Assembly: GCA_902543575.1 (NCBI GenBank)
Contig: CACBYV010000003.1
Coordinates: 1-64,000, forward strand
Reading direction: 5' to 3'
DNA from: an uncultured Pelagibacteraceae bacterium
GTDB lineage: Bacteria > Pseudomonadota > Alphaproteobacteria > Pelagibacterales > Pelagibacteraceae
DNA length: 64,000 bases
Part shown: in pieces, positions 39,354 to 49,350 of the stretch
Layout: every line of letters begins with the position of its first letter
Numbering within the stretch: the stretch's first letter is position 1
Translations under genes and position numbers: made by a program
Notes under the pieces: model-generated
Database searches by the model: none
Seen by the model: the letters and a program-made list of their open reading frames with translations, nothing else
What the model was told of the DNA's origin: nothing

Positions 39354-40148
39354 TTATCTTCTTTGACCGAACAATCTTAAAAGCATTATAAATAAATTTA
39401 TAAAATCTAAGTATAATGTTAAAGCTCCCATAACAGCTTTCTTGCCAATTACTTCACCTGAATCTGATGCTGCGTACATATTCTTAATTTTTTGTGTATC
39501 GTATGCAGTTAATCCAACAAATATAAGAACTCCAATGATTGAAATAGCAAAGTACATCATTGAAGATTTTAAGAAAATATTTACTAAAGATGCGATTATA
39601 ATACCGATCAAACCCATCATTAAGAATGATCCAAATTTTGTGAGGTCTCTTTTAGTTGTGTAACCATATATACTCATAGCTCCAAATGTTGCTGAAGATA
39701 TGAAAAATACTCTCGTCACACTAAGACCTGTGTAAACTAATAAAATTGATGATAGTGACAAACCCATCAAGGCTGCAAAAATCCAAAAAGTAGTTTGAGC
39801 TTTTGAAGAACTCATTTTATTTATCCCAAAACTCATATAAAAAACAATTCCGAGAGGAGCTAACATAACCACCCATTTCAATCCTGATAGATAAATTGCA
39901 TTTCCGAACTCAGTTAAAGCAACTATTGATCCGCTTGCATCTGTAACTACTGACATTTTAAAAGATAGCAATGCAATGATTCCCGTTAACAAAACTCCAG
40001 TTGCCATGTAGTTGTAAACTTTAAGCATGTAGGCTCTAAGGCCTTCATCCATCACAACAGCTTTTTTTGCTGTCGTTGATCTATTTAAGATATTGTCTCT
40101 ATTGAATTCCATAATTAAATATATAGTAATAATTTTAAAATTTTTCAA
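39354..40148 (-). CDS. Bax inhibitor-1/YccA family membrane protein
   Basis: YMATGVLLTGIIALLS, GLTAYDTQKIKNMY, GALTLYLDFINLFIMLLRLFG. Confidence 0.94.
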   Translation of the reverse strand: MKNFKIITIYLIMEFNRDNILNRSTTAKKAVVMDEGLRAYMLKVYNYMATGVLLTGIIALLSFKMSVVTDASGSIVALTEFGNAIYLSGLKWVVMLAPLGIVFYMSFGINKMSSSKAQTTFWIFAALMGLSLSSILLVYTGLSVTRVFFISSATFGAMSIYGYTTKRDLTKFGSFLMMGLIGIIIASLVNIFLKSSMMYFAISIIGVLIFVGLTAYDTQKIKNMYAASDSGEVIGKKAVMGALTLYLDFINLFIMLLRLFGQRR

Positions 40149-40184
40149 GCAGTCAAAATATAGGTAACAAATACTTAATATTTA

Positions 40185-41219
40185 ATGAATTATAAAAAAT
40201 TAGGAACAACTGATATAGATATTAGCACAATTTGTCTCGGCACCATGACTTGGGGTGAACAAAATAGCCAAGAAGAGGCCTTCGAACAAATGGATTTCTC
40301 ACTAGAAAATGGGGTTAATTTTTGGGATACAGCAGAACTTTATGCGGTACCTCCTAAAGCTGAAACTTTTGGTCATACAGAGACGATCATTGGAAATTGG
40401 TTTGAAAAAACAAAAAAAAGAAAAGATGTGATACTTGCAACTAAAGTTTGTGGTCCTGCAAGAGATTATATTAGAAATGGTGAAAATAGTTTTGTAGGGA
40501 AGAATCTCGAAACTGCACTTCATAACAGTCTTAAAAGACTTAAAACTGATTATATAGATTTATATCAACTTCATTGGCCAGAAAGAAATGTAAACAATTT
40601 TGGAAGACTTGGTTATGTGCATAAAGAAAATGAATGGAATAAATTCGAAGACGTGTTGGTTGAATTACAAAAGTATATTGAGCAAGGTAAAATTAGACAT
40701 GTAGGTTTATCTAATGAAACTCCTTGGGGTGTTATGAATTATCTCAAACTCTCAAAGGAAAAGAGTTTGCCAAGAATGATGTCCATACAAAATCCCTATA
40801 GTTTATTAAATAGGTCATATGAAGTTGGATTAGCCGAGGTGTCTATAAGAGAAAATATTGGCTGTTTATCTTATTCTCCTTTAGCCAGTGGTTTTTTAAG
40901 TGGTAAATATAGAAATAAGCAATTTCCAAAAGGATCTCGGATGGAAAGAGATTGGGATTTTTGGACAAGATATCGAAAACCAAATACTAACGAAGCTGTT
41001 GATGAGTATTTTAATATTAGTGAAAAATACAACATTGATATGAGTCAAATGTGTATAAAATTTTGTGAGATACAGGATTTCATGTCTAGCGTTATTATTG
41101 GTGCAACAACAATGGAGCAGTTGAAAACAAACATAGAAAGTGTAAAAGTGAATCTTGATAAAGAAATAATTAATGAAATTAATGAAATTCAAAAAAAATA
41201 TCCAAATCCATGTCCATAA
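40185..41219 (+). CDS. Aldo/keto reductase (Tas-like)
   Basis: MNYKKLGTTDIDISTICLGTMTWGEQNSQEEAFEQMD, FWDTAELYAVPPKAET, DYIDLYQLHWPERN. Confidence 0.94.
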   Translation: MNYKKLGTTDIDISTICLGTMTWGEQNSQEEAFEQMDFSLENGVNFWDTAELYAVPPKAETFGHTETIIGNWFEKTKKRKDVILATKVCGPARDYIRNGENSFVGKNLETALHNSLKRLKTDYIDLYQLHWPERNVNNFGRLGYVHKENEWNKFEDVLVELQKYIEQGKIRHVGLSNETPWGVMNYLKLSKEKSLPRMMSIQNPYSLLNRSYEVGLAEVSIRENIGCLSYSPLASGFLSGKYRNKQFPKGSRMERDWDFWTRYRKPNTNEAVDEYFNISEKYNIDMSQMCIKFCEIQDFMSSVIIGATTMEQLKTNIESVKVNLDKEIINEINEIQKKYPNPCP

Positions 41220-41710
41220 TTTTTAAAATAATTTTTTTTATTCTCTTATTAGGATCAACTTCTTATTCAGAAGAATTAAATAAGATAGGAACATTTAAAG
41301 ACTGGGATGCAATTGTTGTTACTAATGGGGATAGTAAAGTATGTTTTGCTCAATCTAAACCTGTTCTTCAATCTCCTAAAAAAAATGATAGAGATGCAAG
41401 ATTATTTGTAACTTTTAGACCATCTGAAAAAATTAAAGACGAAGTAAGCACAACCTCAGGCTATGAATACAACAGTCAAAATTCAATTACAGCTAGCTCT
41501 GGTAAATCAAAATATAAATTTGATATAGCTCAAGATAATTTTGCATGGATTTCAAGTAATAAAATTGAAAAAAAAGTTGTTAGCAGAATGAAAAAGGCCT
41601 CAAGATTAATGGTTACTGGATATAATAAATCTGGATCTCAAACAATTGATCATTATTCTTTGATGGGCTTCACTAAAGCATATAACGCGGCTAAAAAAAG
41701 CTGTAGTTAA
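41210..41710 (+). CDS. Invasion-associated locus B (IalB)-like protein
   Basis: Signal peptide; GTFKDWDAIVVTNGDSKVCFAQSKPV, MGFTKAYNAAKKSC. Confidence 0.75.
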   Translation: MSIIFKIIFFILLLGSTSYSEELNKIGTFKDWDAIVVTNGDSKVCFAQSKPVLQSPKKNDRDARLFVTFRPSEKIKDEVSTTSGYEYNSQNSITASSGKSKYKFDIAQDNFAWISSNKIEKKVVSRMKKASRLMVTGYNKSGSQTIDHYSLMGFTKAYNAAKKSCS

Positions 41711-41713
41711 ATA

Positions 41714-42898
41714 ATGAAATCAAAGAAAAAGATAGTTCTTGCCTATTCTGGAGGTTTGGACACATCAATCATATTAAAATGGTTACAGAAAAATTATGAT
41801 GCAGAAGTAATTTGTTATACTGCAGACATTGGTCAAGAAATAGATAGAAATAAAATTTTCAGAAACGCAAAAAAACTTGGCGTAAAAAATATTATTATTC
41901 AAGATCTAAAAGATATTTTTGTAAAAGATTATGTTTATCCAATGATTAGGGGCCATGCAATATATGAAGGTGTTTATTTGCTTGGAACCTCAATTGCCAG
42001 ACCTTTAATAGCCAAAGATCAAATTAGAATTGCTAAAAAATTTAATGCCTATGCTGTGTCTCATGGATCAACAGGAAAAGGAAATGATCAAGTAAGATTT
42101 GAGTTAGGTTATCATTATTTTGGTCCTAAAATAAAAGTTATTGCGCCTTGGAGAATTTGGAAACTGAAATCTAGATCAGATCTAATTAATTATGCAAAAA
42201 AAAATAAAATTGAAATACCTAAAGACAAGAAAGGAGCGCCACCTTTTTCGGTAGACGATAATATTTTTCATACATCAACAGAAGGAAAGGTGTTAGAAAA
42301 TCCAAAAAACTCTGCACCTAACTTTATCTTTCAAAGAACGTTATCTCCAGAAAAAGCACCTAATAAATCTTTAATTGTAAAAATAGACTTTAAAAGTGGA
42401 GATCCAATTGCAGTGAATGGGAAAAAATTATCTCCGTCTAAATTGCTTGGAAAATTAAACGACATTGCTGGAAAAAATGCTGTTGGAAGAGTTGATCTAG
42501 TAGAAAATAGATTTATCGGTATAAAATCAAGAGGTGTATATGAAACACCAGGCGGAACTTTATTAATGCACGCTCATAGGGCTATAGAGTCTGTTACACT
42601 TGATAAAGATACAATGCATAAAAAAGAAAAAATTATGCCTAGATATGCGGAACTGATTTACAATGGATATTGGTTTTCTAAAGAGAGATTTAAATTACAA
42701 AGAATTGTAGATCTTAAGAGAAGTAAAGTTAATGGATCAGTTAAATTGAGGTTATATAAAGGGAATGTTATTATTCATTCAAGAATAACTAAAAGTTCAG
42801 CTTATTCTATGAAAAAAGTTTCATTTGAGGAAAATAAAACTTTTAATAAATCAAATGTTGAAAGATTTATTAATTTTCACAAGAAAAAATTAAAATAA
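41714..42898 (+). CDS. argG: Argininosuccinate synthase
   Basis: KIVLAYSGGLDTSIILKWL, YEGVYLLGTSIARPLIAK, AVSHGSTGKGNDQVRFE. Confidence 0.98.
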   Translation: MKSKKKIVLAYSGGLDTSIILKWLQKNYDAEVICYTADIGQEIDRNKIFRNAKKLGVKNIIIQDLKDIFVKDYVYPMIRGHAIYEGVYLLGTSIARPLIAKDQIRIAKKFNAYAVSHGSTGKGNDQVRFELGYHYFGPKIKVIAPWRIWKLKSRSDLINYAKKNKIEIPKDKKGAPPFSVDDNIFHTSTEGKVLENPKNSAPNFIFQRTLSPEKAPNKSLIVKIDFKSGDPIAVNGKKLSPSKLLGKLNDIAGKNAVGRVDLVENRFIGIKSRGVYETPGGTLLMHAHRAIESVTLDKDTMHKKEKIMPRYAELIYNGYWFSKERFKLQRIVDLKRSKVNGSVKLRLYKGNVIIHSRITKSSAYSMKKVSFEENKTFNKSNVERFINFHKKKLK

Positions 42899-42904
42899 AA
42901 TAAT

Positions 42905-44059
42905 ATGAATTTTGAACCAAGTCGGGCGCAAGCCATTAATAAACTAGATAATTTTGTTGAAAATAATCTTTCTGAATATTCAAGATTGAGAAATTTTGAT
43001 TTTGGTCCAGATAAAAGATCAAATATATCCTGTATTTCTCCATATATATCTCATGGAATATTAAATGAGTTAGAAGTTATAGATAAAGCCTTAAAGAAAT
43101 TTTCATTTTCTAAAAATGAAAAATTTATTCAGGAGGTTTTGTGGCGTACTTATTGGAAAGGATGGTTAGAATTAAGACCTAATGTATGGACAGATTACAT
43201 AATAGAACTAAAAATTATAAGAGAAAAATACAAAGATAATAAAGATTATTTAAATGCCATTGATGGAAATACAAATATAGAATGTTTTAATGAATGGGTT
43301 AAAGAATTAAAAAAATTTAATTACCTTCATAATCATACAAGAATGTGGTTTGCCAGTATCTGGATTTTTACTTTAAATTTACCTTGGCAATTAGGAGCTG
43401 AATTTTTTATGAAACATCTCTATGATGGAGATGCAGCATCTAATACATTAGGATGGAGATGGGTTGCTGGGATACAAACACAAGGTAAGCATTATTTGGC
43501 AAGTGAATGGAATATAAAAAAATTTACTAATAACAGATTTAATAACATTAATTTAAATGAAAATGCACCACCTAAAGTTAGCGAGAAAATATACAAGGCT
43601 CTCTTAAAAGATTTTAGTAATCCAGTAAGTTTGGATGAGCAAAATTTAATTATTTTTGATAATAATCTTTCTTTTGAGTTGACTGATTTTAAAGACCATA
43701 AATTTAAAAAAATTTATTTAGTTAATAATAATAACGGCAGTAGGAATATTAAACTTAGTGAAAAAACAGTGAAATTTAAGACTAATATAATTCAGGATCA
43801 AAAAAGAAGGTTGGATGAAAAATCTTTGGAATGTGAAATTATTGATATTGATAACCTTAAAACAATTGAGAATAGTTATGTTTTATATCCTTGTGTTGGA
43901 GAAAACTTAGATTTTTTAACTTCTCAAGGAATAAATAATATAAAATTTCTTTATCGTAATTTAGATCGAAGTTCTTGGAAATATTGCAATAAAGGTTTTT
44001 TTAATTTCAAAAAGTATATACCAACTATAATTAAAGAATTTTTTAAAGAACTATTGTAA
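42905..44059 (+). CDS. Photolyase/cryptochrome FAD-binding domain protein lacking an N-terminal antenna domain
   Basis: FIQEVLWRTYWKGWLELRP, HNHTRMWFASIWIFTLNLPWQLGAEFFMKHLYDGDAASNTLGWRWVAGIQTQGKHYLASEWNIKKFT; about 130 unrelated residues follow. Confidence 0.85.
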   Translation: MNFEPSRAQAINKLDNFVENNLSEYSRLRNFDFGPDKRSNISCISPYISHGILNELEVIDKALKKFSFSKNEKFIQEVLWRTYWKGWLELRPNVWTDYIIELKIIREKYKDNKDYLNAIDGNTNIECFNEWVKELKKFNYLHNHTRMWFASIWIFTLNLPWQLGAEFFMKHLYDGDAASNTLGWRWVAGIQTQGKHYLASEWNIKKFTNNRFNNINLNENAPPKVSEKIYKALLKDFSNPVSLDEQNLIIFDNNLSFELTDFKDHKFKKIYLVNNNNGSRNIKLSEKTVKFKTNIIQDQKRRLDEKSLECEIIDIDNLKTIENSYVLYPCVGENLDFLTSQGINNIKFLYRNLDRSSWKYCNKGFFNFKKYIPTIIKEFFKELL

Positions 44060-44087
44060 ATTATCAAAATTATGAGATAACAATAAT

Positions 44088-44318
44088 ATGAATAACCCGC
44101 AAGTTCTTGAAATTATTGAAAATCTTAAAGGCAGAAGGAATTACGAAGAAAAGAAAGCTTCAAAATTAGGTTTCAACTCTCTTTACGCATACATTGAAAA
44201 TAAAATATTAAAAGAGAAAGAAGCTGAAGCAGCAAAAATTCTTGAGCAATCAGCCCCTAAAGAAGAAGTGATTGAAACAAAAAAAATAGAGAAAAAGAAA
44301 AGCTGCTCTTGTTGTTAA
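44088..44318 (+). CDS. Small hypothetical protein with Cys-rich C-terminus (KKSCSCC)
   Basis: 76-aa ORF; adjacent to photolyase-family genes. Confidence 0.6.
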   Translation: MNNPQVLEIIENLKGRRNYEEKKASKLGFNSLYAYIENKILKEKEAEAAKILEQSAPKEEVIETKKIEKKKSCSCC

Positions 44319-44447
44319 TTAGTTATTTTTTGAACATTTCTTAGAACAATATTTCACTTTATCCCAGTTTAGTTTCCATTTTTTTCTCCAAGTAAAAGGT
44401 CTCTTACATGCAGGGCAAATTTTTGTGGGTAAATTTTCTTTTCTCAC
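44319..44447 (-). CDS. DUF2256-like small zinc-finger-type protein, not in supplied ORF list
   Basis: GTG start overlapping the upstream TAG stop (TAGTG); translation MRKENLPTKICPACKRPFTWRKKWKLNWDKVKYCSKKCSKNN with CxxC...CxxxC. Confidence 0.87.
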   Translation of the reverse strand: MRKENLPTKICPACKRPFTWRKKWKLNWDKVKYCSKKCSKNN

Positions 44448-45937
44448 TATGCAGTATTTTGTTTAATAAATTTTTCTGCCTCAGCTAAAATTAATTTTTT
44501 TCTATCAGGTTTCATTTTATCGAAAATTCTAACCATCATAGAAAGTCTAGGATTTTTTAAAAAGAAGGCTCTATTTCTATTTATGAATCTCCAATAAAGA
44601 CCATCCATGGTATTGCACCATTCTCCTTTTTTAAAATCCATCATTTTCATGAAATAAGCGGAGCCGCAAATATATGGTTTTGTTGCAAAGATTCCTCCAT
44701 CACTGAAAAGCCCCATTCCATAAACATTCGGGACCATTACCCAGTCAGAGGAATCCACAAACATTTCCATAAACCATTTGTAAACATACGTTGGCTTAAC
44801 TTCACATAAATTCATTATGTTTGATAAGATCATTAACCTTTCAATATGATGTGACCAACCATAATTCACTGCATTTTTAATAGCATAATCTAGAGGTGGT
44901 AATCCTGTTGTTCCTTCGTACCATGAGTTTTTCATTTTTCTATTTTGTTTAAAAAAATTTCTAGTTTCCATTTCTTTTGAATAGCTTTGATATATTCCCC
45001 TCATAAATTCTCTCCACCCGATTACTTGACGAATATAACCCTCTAAGGAATTTAATCTTATTTTATTTTTGTTGTGAAAATCTAAAACTTTTTTAATTAT
45101 AAATTCTGGAGTTATAAGACCTAAATTGATGTAAGGACTTAAAGCACTATGAAATAATATATTGTCTTTCTGATCAACTGCATCTTCATAATCCCCAAAT
45201 AAATTTGATTTTTCTTTAATAAAAAAATTTAATAATTTAATTACATCATCATATTCCGTAGCAAACCAAAAGTCTTTCGTATTACCTGGGTGACTTTTAA
45301 AATTTTTATCAATTAAAATTTTTAGTTTTCTCGTATGAACAGTCTCATTAATTTTAGGAAATTTGGGTATAGATATATTTTTTGGAAGTTTATTTCGATT
45401 TTCTTCGTCAAAACTCCATTTGCCTCCTTCTGGATTACCATCTTTTTTCATGAGTATATCCAAATCTCTTCTAGTCTCTTTATAAAAAACTGCCATAAAA
45501 GGTTTTTTTGATTTCGATAAATAGTTTTTAAATTTTTCTCTAGAATTTAAAAACATTGGTGTTTGAATAATATTCCATTTAATTTTTTCCTTTTTTAAAA
45601 AATTGGTAATTTTATTTTCAAAAAACTTATCCTCAATTTCAAAACTTGAAATTTCTTTAATTTTTTTTGTTTTAATTATTTTTTTTAATTTTTCTGTGTA
45701 ATCCAGCTTAAAAGATTTATCCTCGATCGAAGAATATTCTAATTTAAATTTATTTTTTTTTAGTCTATCTGCGTGAGATCGCATGCAAGATAAGAACAAT
45801 AATATCTTTTGTTTATGATGCTTTTCATACGTACAAAGCTGATAATCTTCAGCCATAAAGAAAAAGTGGTCTTTTCTGTACTTTTCTAGATATTTCTCTG
45901 AGAAAAGCTGATTTCCAAGTAGAAAAAATAATTTCAT
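44447..45937 (-). CDS. Cryptochrome/photolyase-related protein (FeS-BCP/CryB-PhrB-like)
   Basis: LFFLLGNQLFSEKYLEKYRKDHFFFMAEDYQLCTYEKHHKQKILLFLSCMRSHADRL, RQVIGWREFMRGIYQ, SHHIERLMILSNIMNLCEVKPTYVYKWFMEMFVDSSDWVMVPNVYGMG. Confidence 0.92.
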   Translation of the reverse strand: MKLFFLLGNQLFSEKYLEKYRKDHFFFMAEDYQLCTYEKHHKQKILLFLSCMRSHADRLKKNKFKLEYSSIEDKSFKLDYTEKLKKIIKTKKIKEISSFEIEDKFFENKITNFLKKEKIKWNIIQTPMFLNSREKFKNYLSKSKKPFMAVFYKETRRDLDILMKKDGNPEGGKWSFDEENRNKLPKNISIPKFPKINETVHTRKLKILIDKNFKSHPGNTKDFWFATEYDDVIKLLNFFIKEKSNLFGDYEDAVDQKDNILFHSALSPYINLGLITPEFIIKKVLDFHNKNKIRLNSLEGYIRQVIGWREFMRGIYQSYSKEMETRNFFKQNRKMKNSWYEGTTGLPPLDYAIKNAVNYGWSHHIERLMILSNIMNLCEVKPTYVYKWFMEMFVDSSDWVMVPNVYGMGLFSDGGIFATKPYICGSAYFMKMMDFKKGEWCNTMDGLYWRFINRNRAFFLKNPRLSMMVRIFDKMKPDRKKLILAEAEKFIKQNTA

Positions 45938-45964
45938 TAACTATATATAACCCTTTAAAAATTT

Positions 45965-46675
45965 ATGTCAGAAAAATATTTAGTAGTAGGTGCGACAGGA
46001 TCTATCGGATCTAATTTAGCCGAACAGTTATACGCAGCCGGCAAAGAAGTACATTTAATTGGTAGGGATGAAGAAAGAACAAAATCTTTGTCTGAAAAAC
46101 TAAATTGTAAATATACAGTCTCTGATGTTTTAGAAAATGGTTTTGTTGAAAAGATTAAGTCCGAAATAGATGATATCAAAGGTATAGCTTATTGTGTTGG
46201 TTCAATTGATTTAAAACCTTTAAGAATGGTTTCAGAACAAGATTTTACAAAATGTATGAAACTAAATTTATATTCTGCAGTAGATTTAATTAAAGGTTAT
46301 CAAGAAAGTTTAAAAAAAAATAAAGGATCGATTGTTTTGTTTTCAACTGTTGCTGCTCAAAGGGGATTTACAAATCATGCAATTATAGCTTCAACTAAAG
46401 CAGCTGTGGAAGGATTAACTGTTTCTTTAGCAGCTGAATTTGCTCCTAATATAAGAGTAAATTGCATTGCTCCAAGTTTAACTAATTCAAAAATTGCAGA
46501 GCCAATGCTTAAAAATAAAGTTTTAGCTGATGGTATAGCAAAAGCTCATCCATTAAAAAGACTTGGAGAGGGTAAAGACTCGGCTTCGCTTGCAAAATTT
46601 CTAATAACTGAAGACAGTTCTTGGGTTACAGGACAAATTATTGCTGTCGATGGTGGTAGATCAAAACTTTCATAG
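45965..46675 (+). CDS. Short-chain dehydrogenase/reductase
   Basis: LVVGATGSIGSNLAEQLYAAGKEVHLIGRDE, STVAAQRGFTNHAIIASTKAAVEGLT, GQIIAVDGGRS. Confidence 0.92.
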   Translation: MSEKYLVVGATGSIGSNLAEQLYAAGKEVHLIGRDEERTKSLSEKLNCKYTVSDVLENGFVEKIKSEIDDIKGIAYCVGSIDLKPLRMVSEQDFTKCMKLNLYSAVDLIKGYQESLKKNKGSIVLFSTVAAQRGFTNHAIIASTKAAVEGLTVSLAAEFAPNIRVNCIAPSLTNSKIAEPMLKNKVLADGIAKAHPLKRLGEGKDSASLAKFLITEDSSWVTGQIIAVDGGRSKLS

Positions 46676-46676
46676 A

Positions 46677-47741
46677 GTGAAGAAATTATTATTTCTTTTA
46701 TCATTAATACTATTCTCAACTAATTCATTTAGTAAAAATTTAAATTTTAATAAAATTATTGAATTAGAAGCACCTTGGGGTTCGTCGTTCGTTAATGAAA
46801 ATGAAATGATTGTTACCGAGAAAGGTGGCAAAATAAAATTTGTAAACATTTCTACAAGGGAGATAAATGAAATTGATCATAACTTAAATTTTGTAGAATA
46901 TGGACAGGGAGGATTATTGGATATTCTGTATCATGAAGATTACATTTACATCTCATACACAGAAAATAGAAATAATTGGAAGACTAGTACTTCAATTGCA
47001 CGTGCAAAATTTAATAAAAACAAATTAAATTTTAAAAATATTTTTCAAGCCAATCCACCAATCGACTCGCCCTATCATTTTGGTTCAAGACTTGCAATTA
47101 AAGACGACTATTTATTTGCTTCTGCAGGTGAAAGAGGCGGGGGAATGATTGCTCAAGATGGAAATAAACATCCAGGAAGTATAATTAGAATTTATCTAGA
47201 TGGTGGCATTCCAAAAGACAATCCTCGTTTTGAGGGGAAATCAGACTGGCTACCTGAAATATATCAAATTGGTGTAAGAAATCCTCAAGGTTTAGCTTTA
47301 TCACCTTTTGATGGAAAAATTTATATGAGCAATCATGGTGCAAAAGGAGGCGATTGGTTTGGTGAAGCAAAGAAAGGTGAAAATTATGGTTGGAAAATTC
47401 TTGGATGGGGTGGCACAAATTATTCAGGTATACCAATAGGGCCAAAATGGAAACCTGGCTTTACAAAAGCTATTCAATATTGGGTTCCATCAATAGCCAC
47501 AAGCGCAATCACAATTTATAAAGGTAATGAATTTAAAGATTGGAATGGTCATGCATTAATTACTTCTCTTAAAGATAAGTCTTTAAGAAAATTAGAGTTT
47601 AATGATTTATCAAACGTAAAAGAGGAAATAATATTTAAAGATAAAATTGGAAGAATCAGAGACATACAAATTCATCCTATAAATGGTAAACTATATTTTT
47701 TAAATCAAGATGGATTGTGGTTGATGGAAAATTCTAGTTAG
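46677..47741 (+). CDS. PQQ-dependent sugar dehydrogenase-like (glucose/sorbosone dehydrogenase) secreted protein
   Basis: GTG start gives signal peptide MKKLLFLLSLILFSTNSFS; PWGSSFVNENEMIVTEKGGKI, GVRNPQGLALSPFDGKIYMSNHGAKGGD. Confidence 0.88.
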   Translation: MKKLLFLLSLILFSTNSFSKNLNFNKIIELEAPWGSSFVNENEMIVTEKGGKIKFVNISTREINEIDHNLNFVEYGQGGLLDILYHEDYIYISYTENRNNWKTSTSIARAKFNKNKLNFKNIFQANPPIDSPYHFGSRLAIKDDYLFASAGERGGGMIAQDGNKHPGSIIRIYLDGGIPKDNPRFEGKSDWLPEIYQIGVRNPQGLALSPFDGKIYMSNHGAKGGDWFGEAKKGENYGWKILGWGGTNYSGIPIGPKWKPGFTKAIQYWVPSIATSAITIYKGNEFKDWNGHALITSLKDKSLRKLEFNDLSNVKEEIIFKDKIGRIRDIQIHPINGKLYFLNQDGLWLMENSS

Positions 47742-48735
47742 TATCAAAAAGCTCTTTAAATAATTTAAATTCACCAATTTTAAAAATAATTGCATCATCT
47801 TTTTTAAATCCAAATTTTTCTGCATTTTGCTTAAACCTTAAAGGGGGCTCTAATATTGGTTCAAGTGATAAGACAAAAGTTCCCCAATGCATTCCAATTA
47901 CTTTTTTGCTTTTTAAATCTTTAGCAAGTCCAAGGGCTTCTTCAGGGTTAGTGTGGTAAGCAGAAGAATCTTTAATTGAAGCCATAGGATAAAAATTATA
48001 TGCGCCAATGTTAATAAATGTTAAATCAATTGGACCATACTTATCTCCCAATTCTTTATATATTTTTCCAACACCAGTATCACATGAAAATAATATTTTT
48101 TTTCCTTTGTATTCAATCAAATAGCTGCCCCATAAAGTTTTGTTAGTATCCGTTAAACTCCTTTTTGACCAGTGGACTGATGGCAAAAAAGTAATATTTA
48201 AATTCTGATTTATTCTTATTTGATCATACCAATCCATTTCATTTACATCTTTAAATCTATTAATTTTAAAATATTTTTTTAGTCCTAAAGGTAACAGGAC
48301 TTTAGATTCTTTATAAGGAAATCTCATTATTGTTTTCATATCTTGATGATCGTAGTGATTGTGAGTTAGTAAAAAAATATCTGTTCTTGGTATCTCATTA
48401 AGTTTTAATGCTGGTTCGGTAAATCTCTTTGGCCCAAAAAATAAAGGTCCTGCATTTTTTGAAAAAACTGGATCTGTTATTATTGTTATTCCCCCTAATT
48501 TTAATAAAAATGTTGCATGACCTATCCACGCTACATAATCTTCTTTTTGGAAATTATTTAAATCCAATAAAACTTTTTCTTTTTTAATGATATTACTTTC
48601 AGGAAAAGTCATATCTAATTTTTTTTTTTCTTGGTTAAAGACCTTAAACGACCAATTGAAATTCATATCAATCACCTTTGATCCTTCAGGATTACGAAAT
48701 GTGCCATTTGCTAAATGATGATATTTTTTTTTCAT
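47734..48735 (-). CDS. MBL-fold metallohydrolase (NAPE-PLD-like)
   Basis: WIGHATFLLKLGGITIITDPVFS, LLTHNHYDHQDMKT, LPSVHWSKRSLTDTNKTLWGSYLIE, HWGTFVLS. Confidence 0.92.
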   Translation of the reverse strand: MKKKYHHLANGTFRNPEGSKVIDMNFNWSFKVFNQEKKKLDMTFPESNIIKKEKVLLDLNNFQKEDYVAWIGHATFLLKLGGITIITDPVFSKNAGPLFFGPKRFTEPALKLNEIPRTDIFLLTHNHYDHQDMKTIMRFPYKESKVLLPLGLKKYFKINRFKDVNEMDWYDQIRINQNLNITFLPSVHWSKRSLTDTNKTLWGSYLIEYKGKKILFSCDTGVGKIYKELGDKYGPIDLTFINIGAYNFYPMASIKDSSAYHTNPEEALGLAKDLKSKKVIGMHWGTFVLSLEPILEPPLRFKQNAEKFGFKKDDAIIFKIGEFKLFKELFDTN

Positions 48736-48741
48736 ATCCGA

Positions 48742-49350
48742 TTAATAATTTTTTGAAATAATATCTTGAATTGTATTACTTATAACTATTGTTCCAGCTT
48801 TGTTAGGATGTATGCCATCCTGTTGATTTAGATTTGGATCAAGAGCAACACCCTCTAGCAAAAATGGAATTAAGGGTAAATTATATTTTTTTGACAATTT
48901 AGGATAAATAGCATCAAAATTTGTTTTATACTTAGTTCCATGAGTTGTTGGCGCAACCATCCCAGCTATTATAATTTTTATTTTTTTACTTTTAGCGATT
49001 TTAATTATTTCTTCTAAATTTCTCTCGGTTTCGTCTGGTTGAATTCCTCTAAGCATATCATTTGCTCCAAGACCAAGGATGATTAGGTCAATACCGGGTT
49101 CTGATAAACTCCATTCTGCTCTATTCAATCCACCAGAAGAAGTACTACCTGACACACTTCCATTTATTACCTTAATATTTAAACCACTCCTAACGAGATT
49201 ACTTTCTAAAACCAAAGATAAGTGTTGCTCTTTAGGTAGACCATAACCCGCCATTAAACTATCGCCGAATAATATAACCTTTTCTATTGCACTTGCATTT
49301 ATGTGCACTAGAAAGAATAACAATATTTTTATAAATAAACTTTTATTCAT
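48742..49350 (-). CDS. tesA: Arylesterase / TesA-like GDSL esterase
   Basis: ILFGDSLMAGYGLP, GSVSGSTSSGG, LGLGANDMLRG, DGIHPNKAG; start chosen at MNKSLFIKILLFFLVHINASA (signal peptide). Confidence 0.92.
   Translation of the reverse strand: MNKSLFIKILLFFLVHINASAIEKVILFGDSLMAGYGLPKEQHLSLVLESNLVRSGLNIKVINGSVSGSTSSGGLNRAEWSLSEPGIDLIILGLGANDMLRGIQPDETERNLEEIIKIAKSKKIKIIIAGMVAPTTHGTKYKTNFDAIYPKLSKKYNLPLIPFLLEGVALDPNLNQQDGIHPNKAGTIVISNTIQDIISKNY

Noticed and set aside
47185-47445. 86-aa His/Leu-rich minus-strand ORF
   Set aside because: Antisense to the PQQ sugar-dehydrogenase-like gene.
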